This document shows, in pieces, positions 52,101-60,423 of a stretch of DNA of 64,000 bases. The DNA is from Planktothrix rubescens CCAP 1459/22 (lineage in GTDB: Bacteria; Cyanobacteriota; Cyanobacteriia; Cyanobacteriales; Microcoleaceae): NCBI GenBank assembly GCA_904830895.1, contig LR882958.1:2660001-2724000 (forward strand), written 5' to 3'. Numbering within the stretch: the first letter of the stretch is position 1; each line of letters begins with the position of its first letter. Under the pieces are notes generated by a model. It saw only the letters and a program-made list of their open reading frames with translations, was not told where the DNA came from and did no database searches. The translations under genes and the position numbers were made by a program.

Positions 52101-52913
52101 CAGTTTTTTATTCTTTTCTTTGGTTTCCGTTAGACCGATAAGATAGAGTAATTCACTATAAAAGCCTTTATCCAGGGTATTACTATCATTAGCAGTCGGT
52201 AATTTTAATAAATGTTGCGGGGAAAGTAACTTAAATAAAGCGATCAGTTTTTCATCATTTTCGGGGTTATCATCTCTAACAAATGCTTCATAGTCTTGAA
52301 TATTAAAATAAGTGAATTGTAGTTCATTTTTAATCTTTTCAATGGCAGGTTTAGCAATTTCTTTATAGAAAAAATCGGTAGTTTTACCCGTTAAGCGTCC
52401 GGCGGCAAAATCTTCAAATTGTTGAATTAATTGTTTATTTTCACAAAAGTATTTCTCAAAAGTCTGAGCATCAAAAATAAACCATTCATTAATATTAGTA
52501 GCAATTAAATGTTTAATTTCTAGGTTATTATTGGTAATTCGTTCTCTCAAAAAATATAAAACTAACTCTTGCAATGCTTTGGCATTCAGGTTTTCAACCT
52601 TAACCATTTCCGCTTTATTTTTGGGTTTCTTGACTTCGAGAATAATACCTACACTGCTTTTAGAATCTTTTTGATTGTGAATAACTAGATCGTTGCGTTC
52701 TTTGGTATTAATAAAATAATTAGGACTATAATAGGTATTTTTCAGGAAATCAGCCATGAGATTTTTATGAAATTCTTCCGACTCCTTATCGTTGATGTGT
52801 TCGAGGAGATTAATCAAGTTAGCCTTGAATTTTTCAATATCACTGCGGCTGACTTTGACTTTCAGAAATGCTTTATTTAATGCTTCTCTCGGTTGTCTTT
52901 GGTTATTGTTCAT
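49116..52913 (-). CDS. Type IIG restriction-modification enzyme
   Basis: A 1265-residue combined nuclease and adenine-N6 methyltransferase. Residues about 20-245 contain a PD-(D/E)XK nuclease (RNDLVIHNQKDSK then GIILEVKKPKN, with the E-x-K), a helical connector to about 545, motif I DPAVGSGHF (about 550), a coiled coil (about 707-800), NPPYIRQ (about 835) and a C-terminal target-recognition domain ending in LVYELYGLTEAEIKIVEGKT. It resembles the Eco57I/MmeI class that cuts at a distance from its site. The ATG at 52913 is used. Transcription is from right to left; the paralogue follows after 117 bases. Confidence 0.9.
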   Translation of the reverse strand: MNNNQRQPREALNKAFLKVKVSRSDIEKFKANLINLLEHINDKESEEFHKNLMADFLKNTYYSPNYFINTKERNDLVIHNQKDSKSSVGIILEVKKPKNKAEMVKVENLNAKALQELVLYFLRERITNNNLEIKHLIATNINEWFIFDAQTFEKYFCENKQLIQQFEDFAAGRLTGKTTDFFYKEIAKPAIEKIKNELQFTYFNIQDYEAFVRDDNPENDEKLIALFKLLSPQHLLKLPTANDSNTLDKGFYSELLYLIGLTETKEKNKKLIKRQPEAQRNPASLLENAILQLDSLDKISRLEKPEQFGETAPDQVFNVALELSITWINRILFLKLLESQLITYHKGDRNFAFLNLDKIHNFDDLDRLFFQVLAVKSSERKSDVKKIFANVPYLNSSLFEPTELEHHTLVISNLRAEKLPILSSTVLKDPNGNKRTGELNTLQYLFEFLDAYDFSSEGLEGIQEEQKTLINASVLGLIFEKINGYKDGSYFTPGFITMYMCRETLRKAVVQKFNDIKGWNCQTLDDLYDKIEDRNEANQIINSLKICDPAVGSGHFLVSALNEIIAIKNDLNILQDKNGRRLKEYQVIVENDELIITDEDHQPFSYTPKNPESQRIQETLFHEKQTIIENCLLGVDINPNSVKICRLRLWIELLKNAYYKPESNYTELETLPNIDINIKCGNSLISRFPLDADLKPALKKSGIDIETYQNAVQTYRHAENKQQKRDMERLINSIKSNFKTTLQGVDPKKTKLRQLEGEVYNLENQLSLFEETKTEQKAREKKIIKLNNEIDKLRVEIEEIESGKIYENAFEWRFEFPEVLDDDANFIGFDVVIGNPPYIRQEEIKTQKPYLQTHFRTYSGTADLYVFFVEKAFEILRGFGNFCYIMPNKWMQTGYGKALRILFLENQLQGIIDFGYLQVFEEATTYPCILNASKQSNNADFISAAVKTLNYHNGFSSYIESISNQITVEALNDETWVISSDGDQKLLSTIKSKCVLLAEYVDNKSFRGIVTGLTEAFLIDNSKKIELISQNLKYKKVIKSILQGRDVGKYLTPNAEKHLLFIPWHFPLQDDVNIKGASVEAELMFKQEYPSIYNHLLGYKEKLEKRNLTETGVRYEWYAMQRYASDYYQEFEKPKIMYQKFQVKPCFIYDEQGLYCNDSMWIISKEDKVLLAILNSKMGWWLISKYCTAIQNGYQLIWKYFGQIPIPNITKEQGKPIISLVDEILTAKQSNPNADTIILEQQIDQLVYELYGLTEAEIKIVEGKT

Positions 52914-52979
52914 GATCAGCAACAAAGTTACTCAACTATCTATATATAGCAGGGAATGGGTAATGGGTAAAAGACTTTC

Positions 52980-53225
52980 TCTGGTTCCAATGCTCTGCAT
53001 TGGAATCCTAATCTTGAGGCTCTGCCTCAAATAATCATAGGAGGCGGAGCCTCCATCAATAGCATTTCTAGGTAGAACCTAGAAACGAGGGGAAATCTCT
53101 CGGAGATTCCTCTGGTTCCAATGCTCTGCATTGGAATCCTAATCTTGAGGCTCTGCCTCAAATAATCATAGGAGGCGGAGCCTCCATCAATAGCATTTCT
53201 AGGTAGAACCTAGAAACGAGGGGAT
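52980..53225. repeat. Palindromic repeat with four hairpins, two tandem copies
   Basis: Two copies of the unit described at 46039, with a period of 131 bases. Each copy starts at CTGGTTCCAATGCTCTGC and ends at CCTAGAAACGAGGGGA. The stretch 52926-53378 has no gene apart from these copies and the promoter at 53315. Confidence 0.92.
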
Positions 53226-53314
53226 AATGCGATCGCTAGTCAACCGCTATTCAACCGCCTACCCACACAATGTAACGAAATATTACAAAAATGCCGTCAT
53301 AGAGGCATAACGTC

Positions 53315-53361
53315 TTGACATCTTGAAAAAGGTTCGTTATCTTGAGACACATACCCGGGTA
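53315..53361 (+). promoter_or_regulatory. Sigma-70 promoter and palindrome upstream of the ycf46 operon
   Basis: TTGACA (53315-53320), a 17-base spacer and TATCTT (53338-53343) form a near-consensus promoter. TACCCGGGTA, a perfect ten-base palindrome at 53352-53361, lies just after it and could be an operator for the ribbon-helix-helix protein encoded immediately downstream (inference). Confidence 0.7.
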
Positions 53362-53378
53362 CACAAGTTCACAGTCTT

Positions 53379-53747
53379 ATGCAAAATAAGCAAAAAGTCA
53401 CTCTCTATATTCCGCCAGAACTGCATCGCAAATTAAAAATAAAAGCGGCAGTTGAATCAGAGCCGATGTCATCCATTGCTGAACGGGCGATTGTTTTTTA
53501 CCTGAACAATTCCGAGTTAGTCGATGAAGTGGAGGCATCCTATGGACAAGCCCATCGGGTTTACTCCTGTCCAGACTGTTCCAGTTCCATCATCCTCAAG
53601 GAAGGGGAATTGACCTCCCTGAGAGAGCAACCCAGCATCCTATCCGATGACGAACTACCAGTCGGGTCTGTGAGAGAGATGGAATCTAGCACAGCCCAAT
53701 CAGGAGAGGAAAAACTGGTTCCCTGCTCAATCCCTAGCTTGATCTAA
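53379..53747 (+). CDS. Ribbon-helix-helix-type protein
   Basis: A 122-residue protein. The first 50 residues (KVTLYIPPELHRKLKIKAAVESEPMSSIAERAIVFYL) fit a CopG/MetJ-type ribbon-helix-helix DNA-binding domain. Residues 64-67 have CPDC, followed by a second half that is acidic and probably disordered, with one more Cys near the end. It lies 55 bases before ycf46 on the same strand, with a good promoter and a palindrome just upstream, so autoregulation is plausible. The family is well represented in cyanobacteria. Confidence 0.8.
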   Translation: MQNKQKVTLYIPPELHRKLKIKAAVESEPMSSIAERAIVFYLNNSELVDEVEASYGQAHRVYSCPDCSSSIILKEGELTSLREQPSILSDDELPVGSVREMESSTAQSGEEKLVPCSIPSLI

Positions 53748-53802
53748 AGTTAGGACTAGCAAATTCTGTAAACGTTAAACCGTCTCTATTGGATCGAGGA
53801 CT

Positions 53803-55323
53803 ATGCAAGAAGAACTCAGTATCTTAATTGAAGCCCGATATCCTCTGATCTACCTCGTTACTTCCGAGGAAGAGCGGTCTGAGCAGGCTATAGCTAAAAT
53901 CGCACAAGCCAAGCGCCAGAGAGAGGTTTATGTGTGGACAGTCACTCGCGGTTTAGTCAAATACGATCAGACCAGAACGGCGGTTCAATCTAACACAGTC
54001 TCTCCACAAGCGGCGATTGAGTGGGCGATTCGGCACAAAGAGCCTAACGTAAGCGGAAGTATCTATATATTTAAGGATTTGCATCCCTTCAAGGATTCCC
54101 CTGAAGTGACCCGGTGTTTGCGGGATGCGATCGCCAGTTTCAAAGGCACAAATAAGACCATCATCTTAATGTCGCCGATCCAATCCATTCCTATCGAGCT
54201 AGAGAAAGAAGTTGTGGTTCTGGACTTCGCTCTACCCGATATGAAAGAACTGAATTTAGTCTTAACCTCCCAACTGGAACAAGCTCGGTCTCGACGTTTA
54301 ACCACCGAAGGACGAGAAAAACTGCTCAAAGCAGCTTTAGGCTTAACCCAGGATGAGGCCGAAAAAGTCTACCGCAAAGCCCAAGTCACCGCCGGACGTC
54401 TGACGGAAGAAGAAGTGAATGTTGTTCTCACCGAAAAGAAACAACTAATTCGACGCAATGGCATTTTAGAATACATTGATGTCGATGAAACCATAGATTC
54501 CGTAGGCGGTTTAGAAGAACTGAAACGCTGGTTACACCAACGTTCCAACGCCTTCACCGAAAGAGCAAGGGAATATGGTCTACCTCAACCCAAGGGGATG
54601 TTAATTTTAGGGATACCCGGATGCGGAAAGTCCCTAATTGCTAAAACCACCTCTCGGTTATGGGGATTACCCTTACTCCGGTTAGATATGGGTCGGGTCT
54701 ATGACGGTTCTATGGTAGGTCGTTCCGAAGCCAACCTCAGAAACGCCTTAAAGACGGCCGAATCAATCTCCCCCGTGATTTTATTTATCGACGAATTAGA
54801 TAAATCCTTTGCGGGTAGTGGCGGATCAGCAGACTCCGATGGTGGAACCTCAAGCCGGATCTTTGGATCATTCCTGACCTGGATGCAGGAAAAAAGCTCT
54901 CCTGTATTTGTCATGGCAACGGCCAACCGCGTCGAACGCCTACCTGGGGAGTTCCTCAGAAAAGGTCGATTTGATGAAATCTTCTTTGTGGATCTACCAA
55001 CCCAAGAAGAACGCCAAGATATTTTTAAAATTCATCTGTCCAAACGCCGCCCGGAAATCGAACGCTTCGACATAGAACAACTGTCTAAGGTTTCCGAAGG
55101 CTTTTCTGGAGCAGAAATTGAGCAGGCCGTAATCGCTTCGATGTACGAAGCCTTTGCTCAAGACCGCGAGTTTACGCAGCTTGATATCATTGCCGCGATT
55201 AAGTCCACGATGCCCTTGTCCAAGACCATGAACGAACAGGTCACAGCACTACGAGATTGGGCAAGACAGCGTGCACGTCCGGCTGCGTCGTCCGTCGCTG
55301 AATATCAGCGCATGGAGTTCTAA
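53803..55323 (+). CDS. ycf46: Ycf46-type AAA ATPase
   Basis: A 506-residue AAA+ protein. N-terminal part (LSILIEARYPLIYLVTSEEER) is the Ycf46-specific domain; from about 225 follows the AAA module with LGIPGCGKSLIAKT (Walker A), ILFIDELDKSF (Walker B), sensor 1 in VMATANRV, and arginine fingers in EFLRKGRFDEIF. Ycf46 is conserved in cyanobacteria and red-algal plastids and has been connected with photosynthetic regulation and CO2 use; mechanism unknown. Complete and of usual length. A ycf35-like gene follows 153 bases later. Confidence 0.92.
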   Translation: MQEELSILIEARYPLIYLVTSEEERSEQAIAKIAQAKRQREVYVWTVTRGLVKYDQTRTAVQSNTVSPQAAIEWAIRHKEPNVSGSIYIFKDLHPFKDSPEVTRCLRDAIASFKGTNKTIILMSPIQSIPIELEKEVVVLDFALPDMKELNLVLTSQLEQARSRRLTTEGREKLLKAALGLTQDEAEKVYRKAQVTAGRLTEEEVNVVLTEKKQLIRRNGILEYIDVDETIDSVGGLEELKRWLHQRSNAFTERAREYGLPQPKGMLILGIPGCGKSLIAKTTSRLWGLPLLRLDMGRVYDGSMVGRSEANLRNALKTAESISPVILFIDELDKSFAGSGGSADSDGGTSSRIFGSFLTWMQEKSSPVFVMATANRVERLPGEFLRKGRFDEIFFVDLPTQEERQDIFKIHLSKRRPEIERFDIEQLSKVSEGFSGAEIEQAVIASMYEAFAQDREFTQLDIIAAIKSTMPLSKTMNEQVTALRDWARQRARPAASSVAEYQRMEF

Positions 55324-55327
55324 AGGC

Positions 55328-55421
55328 TTACTCCTAGTCCAAATAGGAGTTAAGGCTAGTCCCCAAAACCGACTAGCAGTTCCCAAAACCAAAAAAAGCC
55401 GTCCCCTCTTATAAAGACGGC
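55328..55421. other. Hairpins between ycf46 and ycf35
   Basis: Two stems: ACTCCTA / TAGGAGT near 55331-55351, and GCCGTC / GACGGC at about 55398-55421. The second is preceded by seven A, so it would terminate minus-strand transcription rather than plus-strand. In the plus direction they may act as attenuator or RNA-stability elements. Confidence 0.45.
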
Positions 55422-55476
55422 ATTGATTCTAACCAAACCGTTGTTGTTTCGTTTTCAGTTCACGGAGGATACCGAA

Positions 55477-55830
55477 ATGTCTCACTTTAGCACACTGCGT
55501 ACTAAAATCGCCGATTCTGAAATCCTGAAAGCTTCTCTGAGTGATATTGGTATTAGCACTAAAACTAATGCTGATGTTCGTGGCTATAATGGCCAACGGG
55601 TTCGTGCCGACTTGGTTGCAGTCCTTGAAGGCGAATATGACCTCGGTTGGTCTCGCAACAGCGATGGTACTTTCGATTTAATTGCTGATCTGTGGGGTGT
55701 GGCTAAAAAACATAACCAAACCGAACTGATCAACTCTATTAATCAAAAATACGCCGTTAATAAGACCTTAGCTGATGTTAAACAGCGCGGTCTGCAAAAC
55801 GCCAACGTGAAATTGGTTGTCCAAAAATAG
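55477..55830 (+). CDS. ycf35: Ycf35 (DUF1257) protein
   Basis: A 117-residue protein: SHFSTLRTKIADSEILKASLSDIG, then VRGYNGQRVRADLVAVLEGEYDLGWSRN and a helical end with YAVNKTLADVKQRG. This is DUF1257, the Ycf35 family of cyanobacteria and plastids. Its function is unknown. The start at 55477 has a strong CGGAGGATACCGAA site; the reading frame is open upstream to 55423 but without support. A hairpin terminator follows 24 bases after the stop. Confidence 0.88.
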   Translation: MSHFSTLRTKIADSEILKASLSDIGISTKTNADVRGYNGQRVRADLVAVLEGEYDLGWSRNSDGTFDLIADLWGVAKKHNQTELINSINQKYAVNKTLADVKQRGLQNANVKLVVQK

Positions 55831-55854
55831 TTGGTCTAAGCGTTCCCAAGCTTG

Positions 55855-55891
55855 CGGGTTAACCTGAATTTATCGGGGTTAACCCGTTTTT
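55855..55891 (+). terminator. Intrinsic terminator of ycf35
   Basis: A ten-pair stem CGGGTTAACC / GGTTAACCCG with a loop of 12 bases, followed by TTTTT. It lies 24 bases after the stop codon. Confidence 0.85.
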
Positions 55892-55983
55892 CTATTTGCA
55901 ACTAGATCAATTTATGAGATATTTTGGTAATATTCATCATAGTAGATCGGTAATCTACTAATTAAAAAACGTAGCAAATTCTC

Positions 55984-56664
55984 ATGCAAACTGAAGCTTT
56001 TAGCGAGCTTTTTCCACTATTCAAAGGGGCCAATCCTGAAACATTAGAATGGCTGTTATCCGTTGCTGTCAAACATGAATATCCGGCTGATAGGGCGGTG
56101 GTCATGGAGGATGCTTGGGGAAATGCAGTTTATTTTGTCGTTTCTGGATGGGTGAAAGTCCGACGGTTATCGGGGGATGAAGTTGTCACATTAGCCATTT
56201 TGGGGCGAGGAGATTTCTTTGGAGAAATGGCGATTTTAGATGAATCTCCCCGGGCCAATGATGTGATCGCCCTATCTTCGGTGCGGTTAATTAGTGTTTC
56301 GGCTCAACGCTTTATCCAGACGCTGTTTAAAGATCCCCAACTTCACCATAGAATGTTGCAGTTGATGGTGCGTCGTTTGCGTCAAACCAACCAACGGTAT
56401 CAAATTCGTCACCGACCTCCGGCGGTTAAACTCGCCAATACCTTGGTAGAATTAGCTGAAAATTACGGTCAGCCCACGGAAAAAGGGGCGGATATTTTTA
56501 ATATTCCTTTCCAAGATTTAGCGGATGTTACGGATATTTCTTTAGAAGAAACAACTAAAATTATGGATAAAATTATGAGTAAAGGATGGATGAATATTGA
56601 TGAAGAAAAACAAATGATTCATTTACTCAATCTCAAACATTTAAACCATCTTTCTAGCCAATAA
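55984..56664 (+). CDS. Crp/Fnr-family transcriptional regulator
   Basis: A 226-residue regulator. The cyclic-nucleotide-binding fold is seen in YFVVSGWVKVRRLSGDEV and GDFFGEMAILDESPRANDVIA, where the Arg of the phosphate-binding cassette is present. The C-terminal winged helix has IPFQDLADVTDISLEETTKIMDKIMSKGW. The recognition helix lacks the R-E-T pattern of NtcA, so it is not NtcA. Ligand unknown: the cassette is close to, but not the same as, cAMP-binding SyCrp1. It is monocistronic, with 152 bases upstream. Confidence 0.9.
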   Translation: MQTEAFSELFPLFKGANPETLEWLLSVAVKHEYPADRAVVMEDAWGNAVYFVVSGWVKVRRLSGDEVVTLAILGRGDFFGEMAILDESPRANDVIALSSVRLISVSAQRFIQTLFKDPQLHHRMLQLMVRRLRQTNQRYQIRHRPPAVKLANTLVELAENYGQPTEKGADIFNIPFQDLADVTDISLEETTKIMDKIMSKGWMNIDEEKQMIHLLNLKHLNHLSSQ

Positions 56665-56768
56665 ATCCCAAATATTCAACGCTAAAATTCAGCGTTGTTA
56701 ATTTTCCCTTCTCTTTGACGGAGGGGAAAATTATTGTTTATTAACAATTTTTTTTATCTATAAAAATC

Positions 56769-58556
56769 ATGACTGAAGCAACTCAAACCCGTCCTGATTA
56801 TCAAGCTACAATTATTCCTAGCTTACAGTATTGGGTAGCTATCCCCAAACCAGAATCCCATTTATTTGAAGTCACCTTACGGATTCAAAAAGATATTATT
56901 TCATCCTCCGTATTAGATTTAAAAATGCCCGTTTGGACTCCGGGCTCCTATTTAGTGCGGGAATATTCCCGACATTTACAGGATTTTGCTGTTCGTGACC
57001 AGGATGGAAGCCCTTTAAATTGGCAAAAAATTAGTAAAAATCATTGGCGAATTACAACTAATTCCGCCACAGAAATCACAGTTGATTATCGAATTTTTGC
57101 GAATGAATTAAGTGTAAGAACCAATCATTTAGATAGTTCCCATGGTTATTTTAATGGGGCGGCTTTGTTTTTATATGTACCAGAATATAAACAACAATCA
57201 ATTCAAGTCACCATAGAACCCCCTAAAAATTGGATAGTTAGCACCACTTTACCCCCGGTTTCCCATCAACCTAATACGTTTTATGCTCCTGATTTTGATA
57301 CCTTAGTTGATAGTCCCTTTGAAATTGGAACCCATCGTTTATATGAATTTGAAATCGAGGGAAAATCCCATCAATTAGCTATTTGGGGCGAAGGAAATCT
57401 TAATCCTGAAAGGTTAATTACGGATTTCCAAAAAGTTATCGCCATAGAATCGGAATTATTTGGCGGACTCCCCTACGAACGCTATTTGTTTTTATTACAT
57501 CTTTCTAATCATGGTTTTGGAGGCTTAGAACATAAAGAATCTTGCTCTTTAATTTATTCTCGATTTGGCTTCCGTAGCCCCGATAAATATAATAGATTTA
57601 TGCAGTTAGTCGCCCATGAATTTTTCCATTTATGGAACGTTAAACGCATTCGTCCGAAAGCATTAGAAGTGTTTGATTATGAACAGGAAAATTATACTCC
57701 TTCCCTGTGGTTTTCCGAAGGAACAACCAGTTATTATGATATGGTAATTCCCTATCGGGCGGGAATTTTTGATGTTAAAGGCTTTTTTCATGCTATTTCT
57801 AAAGAAATTACTCGCTTACAAACCATTCCCGGGCGGTTAGTTCAACCATTAAGTGAATCGAGTTGGGATACTTGGATTAAACTTTATCGGCGAGAATCCC
57901 ATAGTGATAATAACCAAATTTCCTATTATTTAAAAGGAGAATTAGTTTCATTTTTACTGGATTTATTGATTAGAAGTAAACATGGAAATTCCCGTTCTTT
58001 GGATGATGTAATGCGCCAAATGTGGAAAGAATTTGGTCAACCGGAAATTGGCTTTACTCCCGAACAATTAGAACAGATTATAGAGTCCGTTGCGGAAACA
58101 TCTTTAAGCGATTTTTTCCAACAATATTTGTATGGAATTACCGAACTTCCCTATAATGAATATTTAGAACCCTTTGGTTTACAATTAATTGCAGAAACCA
58201 CCGATGAAACCCCCTATTTGGGTTGTAAAGTTGCATCGGAAAAAGGCAAAGAAATCATCAAATTTGTAGAAACGGATAGTCCCGCCGAAACCGCCGGATT
58301 AGATATTAATGATGAACTTTTAGCTTTAAATGGATTTAAAGTAACCTCCGACCAATTCCATGAACGTTTAAAAGATTACAAACCTGGGGATATAATAGAA
58401 TTAACATTTTTTCATCAAGATTTGTTGCGAACTTGTCAAGTTACCTTAACCTATCCCCGTCCTAATCATTACAAAATTATTTCCGTAGCCCAACCCACCC
58501 CCCAACAAAAACGAAACTTTGAAGGTTGGTTAGGTTGTCCCTACCACAATTTATAG
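56769..58556 (+). CDS. M61-family glycyl aminopeptidase with PDZ domain
   Basis: A 595-residue peptidase. Residues 10-180 are the N-terminal beta domain, 210-480 the gluzincin catalytic domain with H283-EFF-H287 in VAHEFFHLWNVKR and the downstream glutamate in LWFSEGTTSYYD, and 480-575 a PDZ domain (FVETDSPAETAGLDINDELLALNG). M61 enzymes remove glycine or acidic residues from peptide N-termini. There is no signal peptide, so it is cytoplasmic. Length is normal. The 105-base upstream gap contains a small hairpin-like sequence. Confidence 0.92.
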   Translation: MTEATQTRPDYQATIIPSLQYWVAIPKPESHLFEVTLRIQKDIISSSVLDLKMPVWTPGSYLVREYSRHLQDFAVRDQDGSPLNWQKISKNHWRITTNSATEITVDYRIFANELSVRTNHLDSSHGYFNGAALFLYVPEYKQQSIQVTIEPPKNWIVSTTLPPVSHQPNTFYAPDFDTLVDSPFEIGTHRLYEFEIEGKSHQLAIWGEGNLNPERLITDFQKVIAIESELFGGLPYERYLFLLHLSNHGFGGLEHKESCSLIYSRFGFRSPDKYNRFMQLVAHEFFHLWNVKRIRPKALEVFDYEQENYTPSLWFSEGTTSYYDMVIPYRAGIFDVKGFFHAISKEITRLQTIPGRLVQPLSESSWDTWIKLYRRESHSDNNQISYYLKGELVSFLLDLLIRSKHGNSRSLDDVMRQMWKEFGQPEIGFTPEQLEQIIESVAETSLSDFFQQYLYGITELPYNEYLEPFGLQLIAETTDETPYLGCKVASEKGKEIIKFVETDSPAETAGLDINDELLALNGFKVTSDQFHERLKDYKPGDIIELTFFHQDLLRTCQVTLTYPRPNHYKIISVAQPTPQQKRNFEGWLGCPYHNL

Positions 58557-58598
58557 CCGTCACACAAAGGTGATGAAATCTTTTCTTTCCCATTACCT

Positions 58599-58677
58599 AT
58601 CACGGATTTAAGAAGATTACGCAGATTAACACAGATTAAAATCCGTGAAATCCGTGAAATCCTCTTAAATCCGTGAT
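58599..58677. repeat. 79-bp inverted-repeat element
   Basis: ATCACGGATTTAAGAAGATT at the left and AATCCTCTTAAATCCGTGAT at the right are inverted copies with one mismatch. Inside is a short direct repeat (ATCCGTGAA twice). A right-half copy is at 34474-34513, and a left-end fragment (GATCACGGATTTAGG) is at 10617. Confidence 0.85.
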
Positions 58678-58727
58678 CCCTGTTTCCTTCTATATGACAT
58701 AATTAGGGGGAAATATTCACAGGTTAG

Positions 58728-58826
58728 GTTAATGGAAGTTCCGCATCCCCCTTCGATTACACCCCGTCAAAAGCACAACTGATTGAAACCATTACTCGTA
58801 AATTAGGAGAATTTATTCAGAAATAA
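58728..58826 (+). pseudogene. C-terminal remnant of an unidentified gene
   Basis: After a stop codon, the frame reads VNGSSASPFDYTPSKAQLIE and then TITRKLGEFIQK before TAA. It has no start codon and looks like the final 30 residues of a lost protein. I cannot name the family. Confidence 0.35.
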
Positions 58827-58905
58827 AAGATGATTCAATAGATAGGGGATAACTTCTAAATCCCCTTTATATTTTTCAAGAAAAAACCGGATTATCGAGT
58901 TAAAA

Positions 58906-59733
58906 ATGTCAAATTCTATGAATGACATCAATAAACAAGCTCACAAAGGCCGTATTGCAGCTATCATTGAAATTCTTAATCAAGAAATGACTGATTTAGG
59001 GGTAACTAATCGGGCTATTTATATCAATAATATCTTGCAATTGCTGTGTGAAGCGAAGAATGCTGAATCCTTAGAAAAATCAATAGTTGTTAGTAAAGTT
59101 CGTGGGATTTTAGAATCAATTTCACCCCATAATATTCGTCGAGTTCATATTAATAGTCGTATCCGACAAGAAAAGCAATTACTCTGGTTAGAGGATATTA
59201 CTCAAGATCCTGAAAATCAACTATTATGGTCGGAAGAAATTATTCTTAAAAAACCTAATATTTTTTATAAAATTCCAGGTTCAAATCCAAGAGATTCCGC
59301 CATTGAATCCTTATCTAATCAACCCAAATCTAGTCAAATACAACAAAATTTAATTTGGGCTATTGCTGTTACTGTAGTATTAATATTAATGGGATTTCTT
59401 CTGTATAATGCCTTACAATTTCAATTATTAGAATCCCTACAATCTCAGCCACAAAATGATATAGAATCTTCTCCTCAACCGCCAGAAACTTTATCTTCAG
59501 CCCAACAATTTAGTCGCGGAGTAAAAATCGCAGAAGAAGCCGCCGCCGAGGGAAAATTTGCTGATACCCGTCAAGAATGGTTAGAAATAGCCCAGAAATG
59601 GCAGCAAGCCGCCGATTCTATGGAAGTAGTTTCTCCCGATTTTGAACGCTATGCTACCGCCCAAAATCGGGCTGCATTATATCGTCGCAATCAAGAACAA
59701 GCTCAACAAGAAGCTGACGCGATGAATAATTAA
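58906..59733 (+). CDS. Hypothetical membrane protein
   Basis: A 275-residue protein. Residues 1-145 are a helical cytoplasmic domain (RIAAIIEILNQEMTDLGVTNRAIYINN, SKVRGILESISPHNIRRVHINSR). One membrane helix at about 149-171 (LIWAIAVTVVLILMGFLLYNAL) leads to an outside part rich in Gln, Glu and Ala (QFSRGVKIAEEAAAEGKFADTRQEW) with TPR-like helices. The family is not recognised. The gene is convergent with recR, 54 bases away. Confidence 0.65.
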   Translation: MSNSMNDINKQAHKGRIAAIIEILNQEMTDLGVTNRAIYINNILQLLCEAKNAESLEKSIVVSKVRGILESISPHNIRRVHINSRIRQEKQLLWLEDITQDPENQLLWSEEIILKKPNIFYKIPGSNPRDSAIESLSNQPKSSQIQQNLIWAIAVTVVLILMGFLLYNALQFQLLESLQSQPQNDIESSPQPPETLSSAQQFSRGVKIAEEAAAEGKFADTRQEWLEIAQKWQQAADSMEVVSPDFERYATAQNRAALYRRNQEQAQQEADAMNN

Positions 59734-59787
59734 GGTTTTTTGGTAAAACCCAAGTCTAAATCAAGAAACTCTGCGGGTGGGTATTCT

Positions 59788-60423
59788 TTAATCCAACTCC
59801 CGCCGCCCTTCTAATGCTCGGGCTAAGGTAATTTCATCGGCATATTCTAACTCGCCTCCCATGGGTAAACCAAAGGCAATTCTAGTTACTCTCGTAAAAG
59901 GTCTTAATAGTTGACCGATATATAAAGTCGTGGTTTCCCCCTCAACACTGGGACTAATAGCAATAATCACTTCTTTAATTTGTTGTTGACTCACCCGACG
60001 CACTAGGGGTTGAATGGTTAATTGTTCGGGGCCAACCCCATCCATAGGAGAAATTACCCCACCCAAAACATGATATTTACCCTTATATTCCCGGGTTTTT
60101 TCTAAAGCGATGACATCCCGGGAGTCGGAAACCACACAAATTGTATCGGGGTCGCGTTGAGGGTTGCGACAAATATCACAAACGGGTTCAGCCGAAAGAT
60201 GGAAACAAACCTGACAAAAACCGACTTGCTGTTTAGCATCCAATAACGCCTGGGCTAAGGCTTGCACATCTTCATCAGGACGCTTAATAATATGCAGCGC
60301 TAGGCGTTGGGCAGTTTTTGGCCCCACACCGGGTAAATGCTGTAATTGCTCAATGAGTCGAGCTAAGGGACGAGTATAAACCGTCGGACTTCCTCCAATT
60401 CCAAACCGTAGTAAGCCCTTCAT
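59788..60423 (-). CDS. recR: Recombination protein RecR
   Basis: RecR helps RecO load RecA at gaps and forks. Core features: [30 protein letters not shown] (HhH), the zinc finger C-QVC ... CDIC, and a Toprim domain with [17 protein letters not shown]. The usual start would be just before VYTRPL, but that codon is ACG, preceded by a perfect GGAGGA at the right distance. The nearest ATG is at 60423, adding 14 residues ([14 protein letters not shown]); the frame is open up to a GTG at 60507 through a tandem repeat. I use 60423. The gene is otherwise complete. Confidence 0.88.
   Translation of the reverse strand: MKGLLRFGIGGSPTVYTRPLARLIEQLQHLPGVGPKTAQRLALHIIKRPDEDVQALAQALLDAKQQVGFCQVCFHLSAEPVCDICRNPQRDPDTICVVSDSRDVIALEKTREYKGKYHVLGGVISPMDGVGPEQLTIQPLVRRVSQQQIKEVIIAISPSVEGETTTLYIGQLLRPFTRVTRIAFGLPMGGELEYADEITLARALEGRRELD

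Larger units (their letters stand above)
58557..58905. other. Intergenic region with repeat element and gene remnant
   Basis: 349 bases holding an inverted-repeat element at 58599-58677 and a remnant reading frame at 58728-58826. No intact gene is seen. Confidence 0.6.
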
